From NCBI RefSeq assembly GCF_014133895.1, contig NC_050728.1, positions 1,178,001 through 1,242,000 of the forward strand: a stretch of DNA of 64,000 nucleotides. Reading direction: 5' to 3'. Below are positions 27,653-38,654 of the stretch, in pieces. This DNA comes from Torulaspora globosa (Eukaryota; Ascomycota; Saccharomycetes; Saccharomycetales; Saccharomycetaceae). The notes below the pieces were generated by a model. The model ran no database searches and had not been told where the DNA came from. It saw only the letters and a program-made list of their open reading frames with translations. The position numbers and the translations under genes were made by a program. The stretch's first letter is position 1; every line of letters begins with the position of its first letter.

Positions 27653-28483
27653 TGCGTATCAGCGCAATCACTCTGGCCGTGAATCAACTGCCCATTCATG
27701 CCACGATGATCCATCGTACCCGCTAAGCTCTCATCTTAATCAATCACTTGATGCTGAAACCGAAAAACCCATACAATTCTGAGGCCAAATAAATCCCCGG
27801 TATAACCGGACAAACGATCACGTGACAAACCACCTGCAGACCACCTTGCCTCTCCTGGTGGAGGTATCAGCAGCATTTTATGCAACAGATGCAGAACTAC
27901 GCTTCCACTTAGTTAGTACTTCGATACCACAAGGAGATCTATGGCTTTTCGAGATCTTGCTCTTATATATATGGGGAGATTAGCCGCTGAGCGGACAACC
28001 CCTAAAAAAAAAAATGAACGGAGATACCCGGCGAGGGTGCACGGGCAGAACCGGACAGCTGTCCGGTTCGAAAATTTTTTCTCGTTCTTCCTGTACTCTT
28101 CATTTCCTGCTTTTTGTCCGTCCGACCAAGCGACAGTACACAGCCAAGAGTACTAATAATAGAGGGGAGTGGCAAAAGACTGGTGTGGCACAAAGAAGGT
28201 GAAAAATTTTAGCCAAGACTCTAACCGCGCTCACTAGTATCCAAGTAATTAGGCGTCTACATATAGTTCTCGGGATACATTGACTGTGGTATTCACTCGC
28301 CTCAAGCATTTAAGCTACGACGTCTGTTCTGTCTTTGAATTTGCCACCCATAGGAGAAAAAGTCGGTGGCGACTAAATTTGCGCGCGGCGTGCATTGATT
28401 TTGTCCGATCGACTGGGAAAAAAGCGCCTCCTCCTGCCGGACATCTTCAAGAGGGTAACAGCGTTTGCACGTGACACAATAGG
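27653..28483. promoter_or_regulatory. Divergent BUD27 / EPL1 promoter with E-boxes
   Basis: About 830 bp without a convincing gene. CACGTG E-boxes (Cbf1/Pho4 type) occur at 27819-27824 (within TCACGTGA) and 28468-28473, the latter only 11 bp before the EPL1 ATG. An A-rich tract is at about 28003-28013, and a long palindrome (listed separately) is at 28048-28069. AACCGGACA, one arm of that palindrome, recurs at about 27804-27812. Confidence 0.45.
28048..28069. repeat. Perfect 22-bp palindrome
   Basis: The arm GAACCGGACAG is followed directly by its reverse complement CTGTCCGGTTC, with no spacer. It contains CGG-N8-CCG, an arrangement that zinc-cluster (Zn2Cys6) dimers can bind, although this spacing is not one I can assign to a known factor. 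It lies 415 bp before EPL1. Confidence 0.85.
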
Positions 28484-30961
28484 ATGCCAACACCAACGAC
28501 TGCATCAGCGACAGCGGGATCTAGCACAACTAATTCACGTCATGTCAAGAGTCGAGCCGAGTCACAGGATTCTCATGACGAAGGTACGGGGCCTCCCGGC
28601 TCTGGGTCGGCTGATAACTCGAATTCTCGGTTTAGACATCGAAAGATCTCGGTAAGGCAGCGACTGCGGATCTTGAAGCCCTGTGATTTGAAAAGTTTGG
28701 ATCAGGAGGAGCTGCAACAGCGGGATGTTGCCGATATCGAGACCGGTGTGGAGAAAAACGAAGAAAAGGAGGTCCATTTGCATCGAATTTTACAGAAGGG
28801 CAGTAGCCATTTGAACAACCAGAGGAAGGAGTATATTCCGACCCCCGATGCATCTTCTACTTGGAGCGAGTTTGATCAGTTTTATCGTGGTCATTTCGCT
28901 GAGCCCAATGGCTACATCAAGTTTTCAGCCACTGTGGAGGATTGTTGCGGCGCTCCGTATTGCATGGATGAGGTTGACGAAGAATTTTTGAATGAGTTGA
29001 GATCTCGATACGAGGGAGACGATAAGCTAACAGAAGATGAGTTCGAAGTGATGTGTTCGTCTTTTGACAGTGCCATTCATGCAAGACAGCCTTTTCTTAG
29101 CACGGACCCCCAAAGCATACTTTCATTCGATGAAATCAAGCCCACTTTAGTGAAGTCGGACTACGCGCACGTTCAATTGAAGTCAAGCCTGGCCAATGAA
29201 ATCGGACTGGATTCTGATAGACAATTTGTTACCCAGTTTGATTCAAAGGCAAATCTAAAGACCAGGGCATTGACTGTGCTGCTGGAAAAATTCGGTCCGG
29301 ATGTGTATGAGCACTGGAAGCGAAGAAAACTTGCAAGTCCCTCGACAGAGATTTTCCCACAGCTTAAGTTTGAGCGGCCTGATGAAAAGGATGATGTTGA
29401 TCCCTATGTCTGCTTCCGCAGACGTGATGTTAGACAAGCGAGGAAAACCAGGCGCGTTGATATTTTGAATAGTCAGAAGCTACGACTTCTACACCAGGAA
29501 CTGCAGCATGCCAAGAAGATGGCTTTGCTTGTAGCAAGACGTGAGAAAATGTCAATGGACCTTCTTGAGAAGAGTTTAACTATCTTCGATCAAAGATCTG
29601 AGGTTAAAAAATTGAAGAGATCTTTGAATATCAGAGGTGAGGATGATGACTTAGTCAATCATAAGCGTAAGCGTTTAGACATTTTCGCTCATCAACGGAA
29701 ATTACAGGAACAGGCGGCTGCAGAGGCAGCTGCAATGGCCACCACTTCTGACTCATCAGTCAGAAGAGGTTACAGGAATAAAATGAACAGGAAGGAAATC
29801 GAAAGCCTAACCAAATCTGGACAAAGACTCACCAAACAACAGATTCAGCAGCTACAACATCAATCGGCCGCTGCTATTGGAAACAACAAGCAAAAACAAG
29901 ATGCTAAATTGGCGCAAGTTCAAGCCGAGCAACAACAGCAGTTACAGCAGCAGCAACAAAACGTTGCCTCACACGTTTACGTTAGATTGCCCTCTTCAAA
30001 GGTCCCTGACCTTACGCTGGAAGATGTCGATAATCTGCTCGCTAATAAAGAAAAGAATGCAAAGAAGTTTGTTCATGACAGGATGGAGAAAAGAAAAATG
30101 GAGGATGGTGATGTATTCTTCAATCTCACCGATGATCCGTACAACCCTGTTTTCGATATTACTCTGCCCAAAGGTGTCTCCCCTTCGAATGCACCATTCT
30201 CTTCTATCGCATCTTCGAGATTTGAAGTAAGCAGGTCTTATTATTCCAAACATCTCGCCGATTATTTGAAAGGCTCCACGAAGGATGTGACGGCCTTCAG
30301 CAGAGATGGCGAAAAACTGCCCCAAAATAATTTCAAAGTCAAGAAAGTTGAAGTTTATGATCCATTCCAAAATAACAATGAAATTCATTCGCGGGAGTAT
30401 CCAGTCAAATTCAGAAGGCGCATCGGCCGCTGCGGTATCCAGTATATGGATCGCAAACCAAATAAGATACATCATAGCGTTGAATTTGTCTTGTCTCAGT
30501 TCTTGGATTTCGATGCCATCGAGAAGCACGAGATGGGCGCCGATCAAACAATCAACGTTTATGACTCTAAATGGGATGAACTCTCCAGGCTATACTCTAA
30601 ATGGAAATATGATTCGCCCAGAAATGAGTACGGTTTGAAGATCTCTGAAGAACCATCCAGGTTGAACCGGATTTCCAATGATGCTCAAGTAATACGGTTC
30701 GGCACCATGTTAGGAAGCAAGTCTTATGAGCAACTCCGCGAGGTGACCGTCAAATATCGCCAGGAGTATATTTCAAGAATGAAGCAACAGAAAATCAATA
30801 ACCAGAAGCAATTGCAACTGCAACAATTACAAAGACAACAAAAAGAACAAGAATTCCGCCAAGATGATCAAGCGTCTGTTGACGGACCTTCGATCGCTGA
30901 CTCCTCTCCTTCTATGGAGTCCATGGCCTCTACCGTTGAGGCAAGCCGGAACACGAAATAG
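28484..30961 (+). CDS. EPL1: NuA4 histone acetyltransferase subunit Epl1
   Basis: 825-aa Enhancer-of-Polycomb homologue (832 in S. cerevisiae), the scaffold that holds the catalytic Esa1 module of NuA4/Piccolo. After a disordered N-terminus, the EPcA domain runs from [18 protein letters not shown] (about residue 46) through [22 protein letters not shown] in pieces and [15 protein letters not shown] to the basic region [20 protein letters not shown] Gln/Ala-rich coiled section (about 400-500) and the EPcB-like C-terminal part ([21 protein letters not shown] in pieces, to about 690) follow. The tail is Gln-rich. It matches YFL024C. Confidence 0.95.
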   Translation: MPTPTTASATAGSSTTNSRHVKSRAESQDSHDEGTGPPGSGSADNSNSRFRHRKISVRQRLRILKPCDLKSLDQEELQQRDVADIETGVEKNEEKEVHLHRILQKGSSHLNNQRKEYIPTPDASSTWSEFDQFYRGHFAEPNGYIKFSATVEDCCGAPYCMDEVDEEFLNELRSRYEGDDKLTEDEFEVMCSSFDSAIHARQPFLSTDPQSILSFDEIKPTLVKSDYAHVQLKSSLANEIGLDSDRQFVTQFDSKANLKTRALTVLLEKFGPDVYEHWKRRKLASPSTEIFPQLKFERPDEKDDVDPYVCFRRRDVRQARKTRRVDILNSQKLRLLHQELQHAKKMALLVARREKMSMDLLEKSLTIFDQRSEVKKLKRSLNIRGEDDDLVNHKRKRLDIFAHQRKLQEQAAAEAAAMATTSDSSVRRGYRNKMNRKEIESLTKSGQRLTKQQIQQLQHQSAAAIGNNKQKQDAKLAQVQAEQQQQLQQQQQNVASHVYVRLPSSKVPDLTLEDVDNLLANKEKNAKKFVHDRMEKRKMEDGDVFFNLTDDPYNPVFDITLPKGVSPSNAPFSSIASSRFEVSRSYYSKHLADYLKGSTKDVTAFSRDGEKLPQNNFKVKKVEVYDPFQNNNEIHSREYPVKFRRRIGRCGIQYMDRKPNKIHHSVEFVLSQFLDFDAIEKHEMGADQTINVYDSKWDELSRLYSKWKYDSPRNEYGLKISEEPSRLNRISNDAQVIRFGTMLGSKSYEQLREVTVKYRQEYISRMKQQKINNQKQLQLQQLQRQQKEQEFRQDDQASVDGPSIADSSPSMESMASTVEASRNTK

Positions 30962-31386
30962 AATTGCATTGATTCTTAGACTCATTCGCCCAAGATTCAT
31001 CGAGGAAGCGAATCAGAACTGTACAAAGCATCTATGTCGAGAATTCATGAGAGCTTTCACTCATCACTTTCAGCGCAAGGCGAAAGTTGTATTATTATCA
31101 TTATTATCCAGTTTATGACGCCTGACGACCTTTCCCATCATTATATAGACAATTGCATAGGAATCTTGTTTTTCGTACCTTTTACATTACAGATTATCCG
31201 CTGGTTCAAGTCTCTACGAGGCGGAGCGCTGGTGAACAGTGCTTAGTGGGCTTCAAGAAATTAGCACAAGGATCCTCCAGCATTGGCATCAAAAGGATTT
31301 AAGTGACCACAGTTATGGGCTGGTTGGTAATTGGCTATACGTGGGACGATTGGACAGATTTCTAAACTTGTTCGAATTCCGTTGAA
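30962..31386. other. EPL1-BST1 intergenic region, no recognised element
   Basis: 425 bp holding the EPL1 3' end and BST1 promoter. A GTTCGAATTCC near 31372 recalls a tRNA B box but has no A box or acceptor stem. Short frames on either strand show no family features. Confidence 0.5.
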
Positions 31387-34300
31387 ATGGGAATCAGGAG
31401 GCTTTTTACAGGATTATGCCGGAAAGGCATTGCTTGCTTACCCACCAGGATGTATTCACAGCTTTCTGCAAAAACAGAAGCCAATGAGAATGACCATATA
31501 AAGCACTCAAGCATTGATTTAAATGAAGTTACTTTTCCCAACAACAACTCTATCACTAACCAAGATGGAGAACAGCGACTGCGAATTGTATCGCTCATTG
31601 GCTTGCTACTCTCACTACTCACAGTATTCTTTACTGTAGCTGATAACTTTAAGGGAGCAGACTCACCACAGTGCCGATCTATTTACATGTACCCTTCCTA
31701 TGCAAGAATTGACGGCTTCGATTCGCGATTCACCCCATTGGCTCAGAAGTATCACCTGTATCTTTATAGAGAGCAAGGGAAGGACAAGATCCCGTTCCAA
31801 GATGGGCGTGTGCAGCTTGATGGTATTCCCGTTCTTTTCATTCCGGGCAATGCGGGAAGCTTCAAACAAGTGAGGTCGATTGCAGCAGCAAGCAGCAATT
31901 TGTTCTTTGACAATTCACAAGAAATCGAGAATTTACACGTACAGAACTTGGACTTTTTCGCCGCTGATTTTAACGAGGATTTTACAGCATTCCATGGCAG
32001 AACTATGCTTGATCAGGCGGAATATCTTAATGATGCGATAAGATATATCCTATTGTTTTACGCCAAAGCTGATAGTTATCCTTACCGCAGACCAACTTCG
32101 GTGATTGTGGTCGGCCATTCGATGGGAGGTATCGTGGCTCGGATTCTGCCAACTCTTCAAAATCACGTAGCTGACTCTGTAAGAACCATTTTGACGCTCT
32201 CCTCACCTCATGCTGCGGCTCCTGTCACATTTGATGGAGATGTTCTCAAAATTTACGAGCGAACTGATGACTTTTGGCGGAAGCAAATGAGCGACAAGGG
32301 TTCTTTCTTAGCGCAAAATGTGACACTCATATCTATCACTGGCGGGATTTTAGATCTGATGTTGCCGGCCGATTACACTGCCGTTGAAGATATTGTTCCA
32401 CTAGAAAACGGTTTTACGACCTATTCGACGGGCGTTCCAGGAGTTTGGACACCCGTTGATCACTTAGCGATTGTTTGGTGTGATCAACTTAGGACCAAGA
32501 TCGCCAAGTTACTGCTTGAAATAGTGGACAATAGAGCTTACGAAAAAGTACTTCCGCTGGCTGAGAGAATGTCAATTTTCAGAAAGACATTCTTGAGCAA
32601 ATTGGAGGGGATCAATTCACCATATCTGGTCACGGCTAATTTCGATGAATATTTTAAAGACTATAATTCACAGACTTTCGGAGAACCGCTCATTCTGAAA
32701 AACAATCAGCAATTAATTATCAACCAAAGAAATGTCAAATTCGCGCCAAAGTATTCAAAATTCTTATTATCATCCGATAAAGAGAATTCACACTTTTCGT
32801 TTCTGACGTCATTATCCAATTCATCGTTATTCTTCTGTAACGAGGGCAATCCAAACATGAAGTGTGTCCCAGCTGCTCCTGATTTGTTTCAAGTCCCCGC
32901 TTCCTTTGAGGAATTGAAATATCCTGCGGAATCTTCTCTTGGTAATGATATCCGTCCATTTCAAATGATAAGTATTGACGCGAATATCCTCTCACAATAT
33001 GATTCAATTCTAGTTGAAACACCGCTGAAGATAGCTGGTAAAGATGATTTCATTTTGGCAGCACTACACACTGCGGTCAACATCACGGTGAATAAGAACC
33101 CACTGCAATTAGCTTTCTCTGGAAAGGAGATTCTTCTGACAGAGGACTTCCAATTTGTTGGACTGAGGTTTCCAAAATTGTGGGACTCTTTACTGTCTTA
33201 TCGTATTCACTGCTCAGCTTATTCAAAAACAGAAGATTCTCTACTTTTTCAGCCCTTCATCAGACAATGGATCGAGGACCCCTTTGAAACAAAGTGGCAC
33301 ATCAATGTTGCGTCTTCAGAAATTGATATTAATATGCATAATGTTGCCCCGTTCATCCCGCTCGAGGAAAGCCATGATAGATCACTGAAGCTTGACGTAG
33401 TCCTACCTCCTCGAGTAGGCCTAAAGCTGCGGATAAGAATAAACTGGCAGTTGACTTTAAAGATGCTTTTCATTCGGTATAGATTAACTTTCTTATCTTT
33501 TCCGTTTGCTATCGTTTGCTTCACGATGGCACATCAATTCTCATGGTATCAAGGAACTGGCAAATTCATAGGTTTCAATTCTGCTTTGGCATTCATACTT
33601 GAAAAGTACGGACTCCTAATAAGTTTTACCCTGATACTTTTGTCACCCATCACAAACTACAAACCTATACAGAGGCTCTTATTCATGCTGGATCCCGTTG
33701 GTCTGAACAGACCCTTTCAACTTGAAAACCAGCATATGCACACAAATTTCTACTACTTAGGCATAAGAAGTTGGTTTACATCAGGTATTGGACTTTTCTT
33801 CGGTTTAATGTCGGTTGCCATTTTGTATTTGATTGCTGAGGCCTTCGACCTATTGCATAAGCAGATCTCAAAAATAACGATCAGAAGCATCTCAAAAATC
33901 AGCAGAACGGGCAATTCAGTGGGGAAAGTACGTTTCATGAATGGCAAAAGGCTACTAGTTTGCCTACTGCTTACCGGAGCCGTGAACTTTTACATACCGT
34001 ATCAATTGGCCGCTGCGATCTGCTTACTTATTCAGGTTGTGAATTACATCAAAACGGCTCTAATTTCCTCCCCACTGGCTTCGAAAGATGAGAAGAGCCT
34101 AAAGGACTACAATTTTGCGATTCTTTTGTTACTTATTTTCATGGTTGTAATTGATGCGCCCACAATTATTGTGTTTTTACACAATTTTGCGATAAGATGG
34201 GAAACGCCTTTCAGATCGCATCATAACGTCCTGGCCGTGGCTCCAACGATTTTTCTCGTCAGCGCTAACTCAGCCTTTAACATTGTACCGTTCAAATCAG

Positions 34301-34491
34301 AATCTTTTAGCGGTGGTCTCATCACGGTCTTGCTACTTGGTTATGCAAGCTTTTTCAGTTTGATATATGGGGCCAGAAACCTTTATTGGATACATCATCT
34401 CGTAAACATAATCTGTGCGTGGTTACTTTTCACCATCTGTGCAGATACATCAGACAATAAACATATGGAAACTTGTATGTCTGAATATTAG
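31387..34491 (+). CDS. BST1: GPI inositol deacylase Bst1 (PGAP1)
   Basis: ER membrane lipase that removes the acyl chain from the inositol of GPI anchors, permitting ER exit of GPI proteins; 1034 aa (1029 in S. cerevisiae). A transmembrane segment (about residues 68-85) is followed by the lumenal hydrolase domain with IPGNAGSFKQVRS and the nucleophile S245 in VVGHSMGGIVAR; TLSSPHAAAPVTFDG and DHLAIVWCDQL near residue 363 hold further family blocks, the latter with the likely catalytic histidine. The C-terminal third (from about residue 700) has eight or so hydrophobic segments. It matches YFL025C; STE2 converges 60 bp downstream. Confidence 0.95.
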   Translation: MGIRRLFTGLCRKGIACLPTRMYSQLSAKTEANENDHIKHSSIDLNEVTFPNNNSITNQDGEQRLRIVSLIGLLLSLLTVFFTVADNFKGADSPQCRSIYMYPSYARIDGFDSRFTPLAQKYHLYLYREQGKDKIPFQDGRVQLDGIPVLFIPGNAGSFKQVRSIAAASSNLFFDNSQEIENLHVQNLDFFAADFNEDFTAFHGRTMLDQAEYLNDAIRYILLFYAKADSYPYRRPTSVIVVGHSMGGIVARILPTLQNHVADSVRTILTLSSPHAAAPVTFDGDVLKIYERTDDFWRKQMSDKGSFLAQNVTLISITGGILDLMLPADYTAVEDIVPLENGFTTYSTGVPGVWTPVDHLAIVWCDQLRTKIAKLLLEIVDNRAYEKVLPLAERMSIFRKTFLSKLEGINSPYLVTANFDEYFKDYNSQTFGEPLILKNNQQLIINQRNVKFAPKYSKFLLSSDKENSHFSFLTSLSNSSLFFCNEGNPNMKCVPAAPDLFQVPASFEELKYPAESSLGNDIRPFQMISIDANILSQYDSILVETPLKIAGKDDFILAALHTAVNITVNKNPLQLAFSGKEILLTEDFQFVGLRFPKLWDSLLSYRIHCSAYSKTEDSLLFQPFIRQWIEDPFETKWHINVASSEIDINMHNVAPFIPLEESHDRSLKLDVVLPPRVGLKLRIRINWQLTLKMLFIRYRLTFLSFPFAIVCFTMAHQFSWYQGTGKFIGFNSALAFILEKYGLLISFTLILLSPITNYKPIQRLLFMLDPVGLNRPFQLENQHMHTNFYYLGIRSWFTSGIGLFFGLMSVAILYLIAEAFDLLHKQISKITIRSISKISRTGNSVGKVRFMNGKRLLVCLLLTGAVNFYIPYQLAAAICLLIQVVNYIKTALISSPLASKDEKSLKDYNFAILLLLIFMVVIDAPTIIVFLHNFAIRWETPFRSHHNVLAVAPTIFLVSANSAFNIVPFKSESFSGGLITVLLLGYASFFSLIYGARNLYWIHHLVNIICAWLLFTICADTSDNKHMETCMSEY

Positions 34492-34551
34492 AGCAATTAT
34501 ACATATTGAAAAGACACACTTATGAACCTTAGATATTTGTCCTACCCTATT

Positions 34552-35949
34552 CTACTTTTTAAGTGAGATCTTTTTTGTCCCTTCGATACCCTCACAACTA
34601 CTGTCATCATAACGCAGAAGATAGGGTGGAATATTCATATTTTCATTGGTTGATTTCTTTACAGGTGTATTCTCATTACTGGAGCTGGCGTAATCACCAG
34701 CCCAAAACTTTCTCTCATCTTCCTCGATCGTTGTGTTGGGAGTGTACAAAGTAACGACTGGGTCTGTTTTCTTGGTTGGAGTGTCATCTGATTGAGCTTT
34801 CATATATTGCACACTATCAGTTCCATCATGCGTCACAGGTTTTGAAAGATCAGCAAACATACTGCTGTCGACGTCAGATAAACCATGTCCACTGCTTTTC
34901 CTGCGAGACCTGGCATAAAGGACCTGCCTAATGCCTTTCCTACCTTCTTCGTCTCCGCTCTCCGAATACAAGCTTGCTGTTCCCTTTGTATAATAACCTG
35001 AGCTACCTGAGGAGAATTCTGGAGGGCTTGTATTGGCATTGGAGAAGTTATTTGCTGCGCTGGCCCACATTGAAGACAGAGGTAAGGAGAGCACCACCAC
35101 AAGTATCGCCACACTGATCAGGACGTCTGTACTCCCACTTTTAGGCAGGGCGTAAGCCAAAATGAAGAGGATAGAGGGGATCAATAATGTCTGACAAGAC
35201 ACAATGAGCAGGATGTGGAAACTGTCAAACTGCTTCAACCCGAGGAATCTTCTGGATCGAATCGCTAAAATCAACTTTACGACCAGGATCAACGTCATAA
35301 AGTTAATAGACGAGGCAAGCAAAATTAGCGAGACGTTGTAAAAAGTATCTGAAGTCTTCCCCAAATCCTTGTAAAGCGAAATGATTGATCTTATCGCAGT
35401 GGCAAAGTACATTGCAACGGTAGCGAGCCCAAGAGCCACCGAGATTGAAGTCAATAGTAGCCCGACCCTTCTGAGCTTTTCCCCGGTGAACACAACCTTG
35501 ACCTGGAAGATCAGCGAGGCCTCGATCGACGCCACCAGCAGAACCTGAACTATGTTGCTTGCCGCAAAAGCACGCAAGTCGCTAGCACTAATCAGTTGCG
35601 GGAATCCCGTCAGTGCGTATGTAATCGATCCAAACCCAGACAACAGATATCTGAAATACAGCGCAGAGGATATCAGAACTAGCGTCAAAGAAACTTGGTT
35701 AATGATGAAAACCGGAGTTTTCCGGTTTTTCGATATCATCCACATCATAATCAGTGTCACGATCGCAGCACCACATCTTGTACCGAACACAATTGCCTGG
35801 TTCAAAGTCTCGTTGACCAGGTTTTGGACATTGGCGAATTTCACGGCAGTATCTTCGCCGTACACAGACGTGAACGTTATATAGCTTTCAAGCGGATCGT
35901 AGCTGGCATTGGTGGCCAGCTCGCTCAATCCCTGATCAGAGGCCGACAT
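34552..35949 (-). CDS. STE2: Alpha-factor pheromone receptor
   Basis: Seven-transmembrane GPCR of a-cells for alpha-factor, 465 aa (431 in S. cerevisiae). I start at the ATG at 35949 (MSASDQGLSELATN), which gives the usual N-terminus with N-glycosylation sites NAS and NET; the open frame upstream has no ATG. Seven hydrophobic segments run from about residue 50 to 305, including the conserved helix 6/7 motif QTLLIPSILFILAY and LPLSSMWASAANN. The tail is long, Ser/Thr/Lys-rich and would be phosphorylated and ubiquitinated for endocytosis. An a-specific-type operator lies upstream. It matches YFL026W. Confidence 0.96.
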   Translation of the reverse strand: MSASDQGLSELATNASYDPLESYITFTSVYGEDTAVKFANVQNLVNETLNQAIVFGTRCGAAIVTLIMMWMISKNRKTPVFIINQVSLTLVLISSALYFRYLLSGFGSITYALTGFPQLISASDLRAFAASNIVQVLLVASIEASLIFQVKVVFTGEKLRRVGLLLTSISVALGLATVAMYFATAIRSIISLYKDLGKTSDTFYNVSLILLASSINFMTLILVVKLILAIRSRRFLGLKQFDSFHILLIVSCQTLLIPSILFILAYALPKSGSTDVLISVAILVVVLSLPLSSMWASAANNFSNANTSPPEFSSGSSGYYTKGTASLYSESGDEEGRKGIRQVLYARSRRKSSGHGLSDVDSSMFADLSKPVTHDGTDSVQYMKAQSDDTPTKKTDPVVTLYTPNTTIEEDERKFWAGDYASSSNENTPVKKSTNENMNIPPYLLRYDDSSCEGIEGTKKISLKK

Positions 35950-36833
35950 TCCTGTAAAGCCTCGGACCCTACAGCATCCGAGGGCCAAACCTGACAGAAA
36001 GCAATGTCGAAAGAACAAACGGCTTAAATATGATCCAGTTCCCAAACACAGTGCCTCATTGTTAGACAGAACCCTTGCTTCAGCCTTATGAAGCGTTTCA
36101 TCTCATTACCTTAATACGGTAATCACAATGTTGAGAAGCCCTGAACAGGCCTAATCGATGGCGATCTATGCCCAGGTTGATCGATCTTGGTAGCGCTGGG
36201 CCTCTCTTGAGACGTGGTTCTCCAGCGGGGCTTGCGACGGCCGTACGCCCATTGTACTTCTGCCTCACCGGCATGCCATTGTGTCGTCTCAGCCGCAGAC
36301 GCGGGAAGAAGCTTCGGCTTGCGCTTCACACTGGCACTAGTTCAGCATGTCTTGACCAGTATTTTGCTACTTCATATCTGCATCAACCTTGCTATCTGTC
36401 ATCTTTCGATTGTTCGTATGGCGAAGTTAGGACAACGAGGACTGTTCAGAAGTAAAGTGATCGCAAACTGCTGGCCTTGGAACAGATCCCCCAGCTAGTT
36501 GAATGGACATCTAATCGTTCACTTTCCCCCAGTAAGGCCTTCTCTTTGGAGCAACTGCGGCGTCGCCGTAAAGCATTCCAGGACCAGCATGGCAAAAACC
36601 GTGGTGAGCTCAAGTAATCGCTATGGTACGAGAAAAGGCCCGAAATGCTGCTTCTTCTTGGCCTGGGACCTCCTTTGCGGTGTGTTGTCCTGCTCTGCTT
36701 GTAAGTAAGATATCTTGACCTCGCTTGTACATATACGATGATCCCTGTCCATAGGACAGGAAGAAAGCTCAGTGCAAGGAAGGTGGTGAGTAGGTTGGTT
36801 TTAGTTGGTTGCCAAGATAGACGTCGCTAGGCC
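35950..36833. promoter_or_regulatory. Divergent STE2 / GYP8 intergenic region
   Basis: About 880 bp with no convincing gene. The STE2-proximal part holds the a2/Mcm1-like element at 36105-36130 and a near pheromone-response element (GTTTCA at 36095-36100, TGAAACG on the STE2 strand). Close to GYP8, CCTGTCC and GGACAGG form an inverted repeat with a 3-nt loop at 36744-36760. Confidence 0.45.
36105..36130 (-). promoter_or_regulatory. Candidate a2-Mcm1 operator of STE2
   Basis: ATTACC and GGTAAT are inverted arms around a 7-nt AT-rich centre at 36105-36123, resembling an Mcm1 P-box, though known sites have 6 nt between CC and GG. Directly next to it CACAATG (36124-36130) gives CATTGTG on the STE2 strand, like the a2 HMG site that activates a-specific genes in yeasts outside the S. 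cerevisiae clade. It lies about 155-180 bp before the ATG. Confidence 0.42.
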
Positions 36834-38498
36834 ATGAATCTAGACGGTTATAGCCCCCCAGCGGGCCAATCGCTTTCATCTAGCGATGAGTCCCTATCGT
36901 TGAATTGTGATCTTCTTACGGAATCGTTATTTGATGAGCAGTCTTTGGTGAATTTCTTCAACGAGCAGCAGCAGCGGGACTTCAAGACCAGGGTCATCCG
37001 GGAAGCGTTGGCTGATCACAATGTGGATGCACTCTCGGTTCTCGGGATGAGCAACTTCGGTTTCGTTAACACAGCATTGAGGAAGGAGAGCTGGCTCGCT
37101 CTCCTAACGTCTCAGCTGCGACTAGATAGTGGGGATGCAGATGGAGCGGCCAGTGATGTCAGCAGGGAACATGTCGATGAGAATCAGGTGCAGCTGGACG
37201 TCAGGAGGTCGTTCCCGGAGGTGAAAGACCAGCAAAGGAAAGCATTGCTGAGAAAGGTGCTGGAATCGACCATTATAAGGTTGCTGAGAAAGCACCGGAA
37301 GCTAAGATACTACCAAGGATACCATGATGTCGTTTCGGTGTTTGTAACGGTCTACATAGAAGGGTATGGGTATCATGGGACTGGTCAGAATGACGATAAT
37401 CTCACAATGAGTGATCTGACCAGCAGAGGGGAGGAGAGCCATTCGGCTCCGAACCTGGAGGAAGTGTCGAACAGTGGCAGTTCGGCTTCCACTGAGCTTT
37501 ACGAGGGCGAAATTAGTGCTAAGGACTATCTCCTGGAGGACAAGCTATTCAAATGCGTGGAATCTTTTACCTTGTTGTACCTACGTGACTTTATGATGGA
37601 TTCTCTGGACTTCCCCATCGATCAGTTGAAGATCATCCCACAGATGATAAAATCTCACGACAAACGCCTATTCAAACAGTTGCATCTAGACAAAGTTGAA
37701 CCATTCTTTGCTATTTCATCTATTTTGACCATCTTCTCGCATGAATTGAAGCCGTCTTCCGATCGGTCCGATTCTCAAATCTACCAAATATTTGACCACA
37801 TCATCGCTTCACAATCCATGCTGGTTCCATTGACCATGTACTCAACGTTGATCATGGAAAGCAAGGACACAGTGCTGAAAGAATACGCAGCCAATGCCAC
37901 TAACTTTGAAAACACTGTTGACCTTGTTCATGGAGTGATGCAGAACGTTTTGGTCTCCGCTTCTTACGATGAAAGGGTGTGGAGGAAAATCCTTTATATG
38001 ATACGATCCAGGCCTGTCAAGGATAACCCCACCAAGTATAAGAAGACGGTTAATCAATGCAGTGTTTTAACGACAACCGCTTCAGGACAGAAGAGGAATA
38101 CCAGCTACGAGTTGAAATATGTCACAGATCTGCTCGATCGAGAGATTGAACAAAACAGTAAAAGGAAAGCCCTCCAGCTCCGGAGAAAGTTACGCCCTCA
38201 AGAGACAAAGCCTTTCCTAAGATTAGTATGGTATGCGCATAATCATGCGATACCATTTGTATGCCGACTCTCACTTCTTATCGGTGTGATAGCACTACTG
38301 ATTAAACTTTACCGTGATGGTAGCACAAGGAGTTGGATACCAACAGCAAAATACTATGCTCGGAAATTTCAGCATTCCTATATTGCAGGTCTTTACCAGG
38401 GATCTAAAATTATTTGGCTAGACCCACTGCACGAACTTCTCAAGAACTCCTTTGTCTCGAAAGCATCACAATTTACCTCGTCTTCCGCTCGCCACTGA
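36834..38498 (+). CDS. GYP8: Rab GTPase-activating protein Gyp8
   Basis: 554-aa TBC-domain protein (497 in S. cerevisiae), a GAP for Ypt1 and other Rabs. The TBC domain has the arginine finger in LDVRRSFPE (R124 or R125) and the glutamine finger in YYQGYHD (Q161), then DFMMDSLDFPIDQLKIIPQM and EPFFAISSILTIFSHEL. A C-terminal hydrophobic helix (FVCRLSLLIGVIALLIKLY, about residues 477-495) suggests a membrane anchor. A Ser/Glu-rich insertion (about 185-230) separates the two fingers from the rest. It matches YFL027C. Confidence 0.93.
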   Translation: MNLDGYSPPAGQSLSSSDESLSLNCDLLTESLFDEQSLVNFFNEQQQRDFKTRVIREALADHNVDALSVLGMSNFGFVNTALRKESWLALLTSQLRLDSGDADGAASDVSREHVDENQVQLDVRRSFPEVKDQQRKALLRKVLESTIIRLLRKHRKLRYYQGYHDVVSVFVTVYIEGYGYHGTGQNDDNLTMSDLTSRGEESHSAPNLEEVSNSGSSASTELYEGEISAKDYLLEDKLFKCVESFTLLYLRDFMMDSLDFPIDQLKIIPQMIKSHDKRLFKQLHLDKVEPFFAISSILTIFSHELKPSSDRSDSQIYQIFDHIIASQSMLVPLTMYSTLIMESKDTVLKEYAANATNFENTVDLVHGVMQNVLVSASYDERVWRKILYMIRSRPVKDNPTKYKKTVNQCSVLTTTASGQKRNTSYELKYVTDLLDREIEQNSKRKALQLRRKLRPQETKPFLRLVWYAHNHAIPFVCRLSLLIGVIALLIKLYRDGSTRSWIPTAKYYARKFQHSYIAGLYQGSKIIWLDPLHELLKNSFVSKASQFTSSSARH

Positions 38499-38654
38499 TG
38501 GTCACTTATCGTCTTCCTCAGTATATATCGATCTTTTTACGATTTCAATACGGTTTAGACATTAGTTTTATTACTTACTGAGAGGCAGTTACTCTCTAGA
38601 GAGTTATTACATGCAAAGCCACTGGCCTTGAAGGGCCCTATGCGAACGCTTGAA

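Noticed and set aside
31366..31386. tRNA B-box-like GTTCGAATTCC before BST1
   Set aside because: No A box at the right distance and no acceptor stem.
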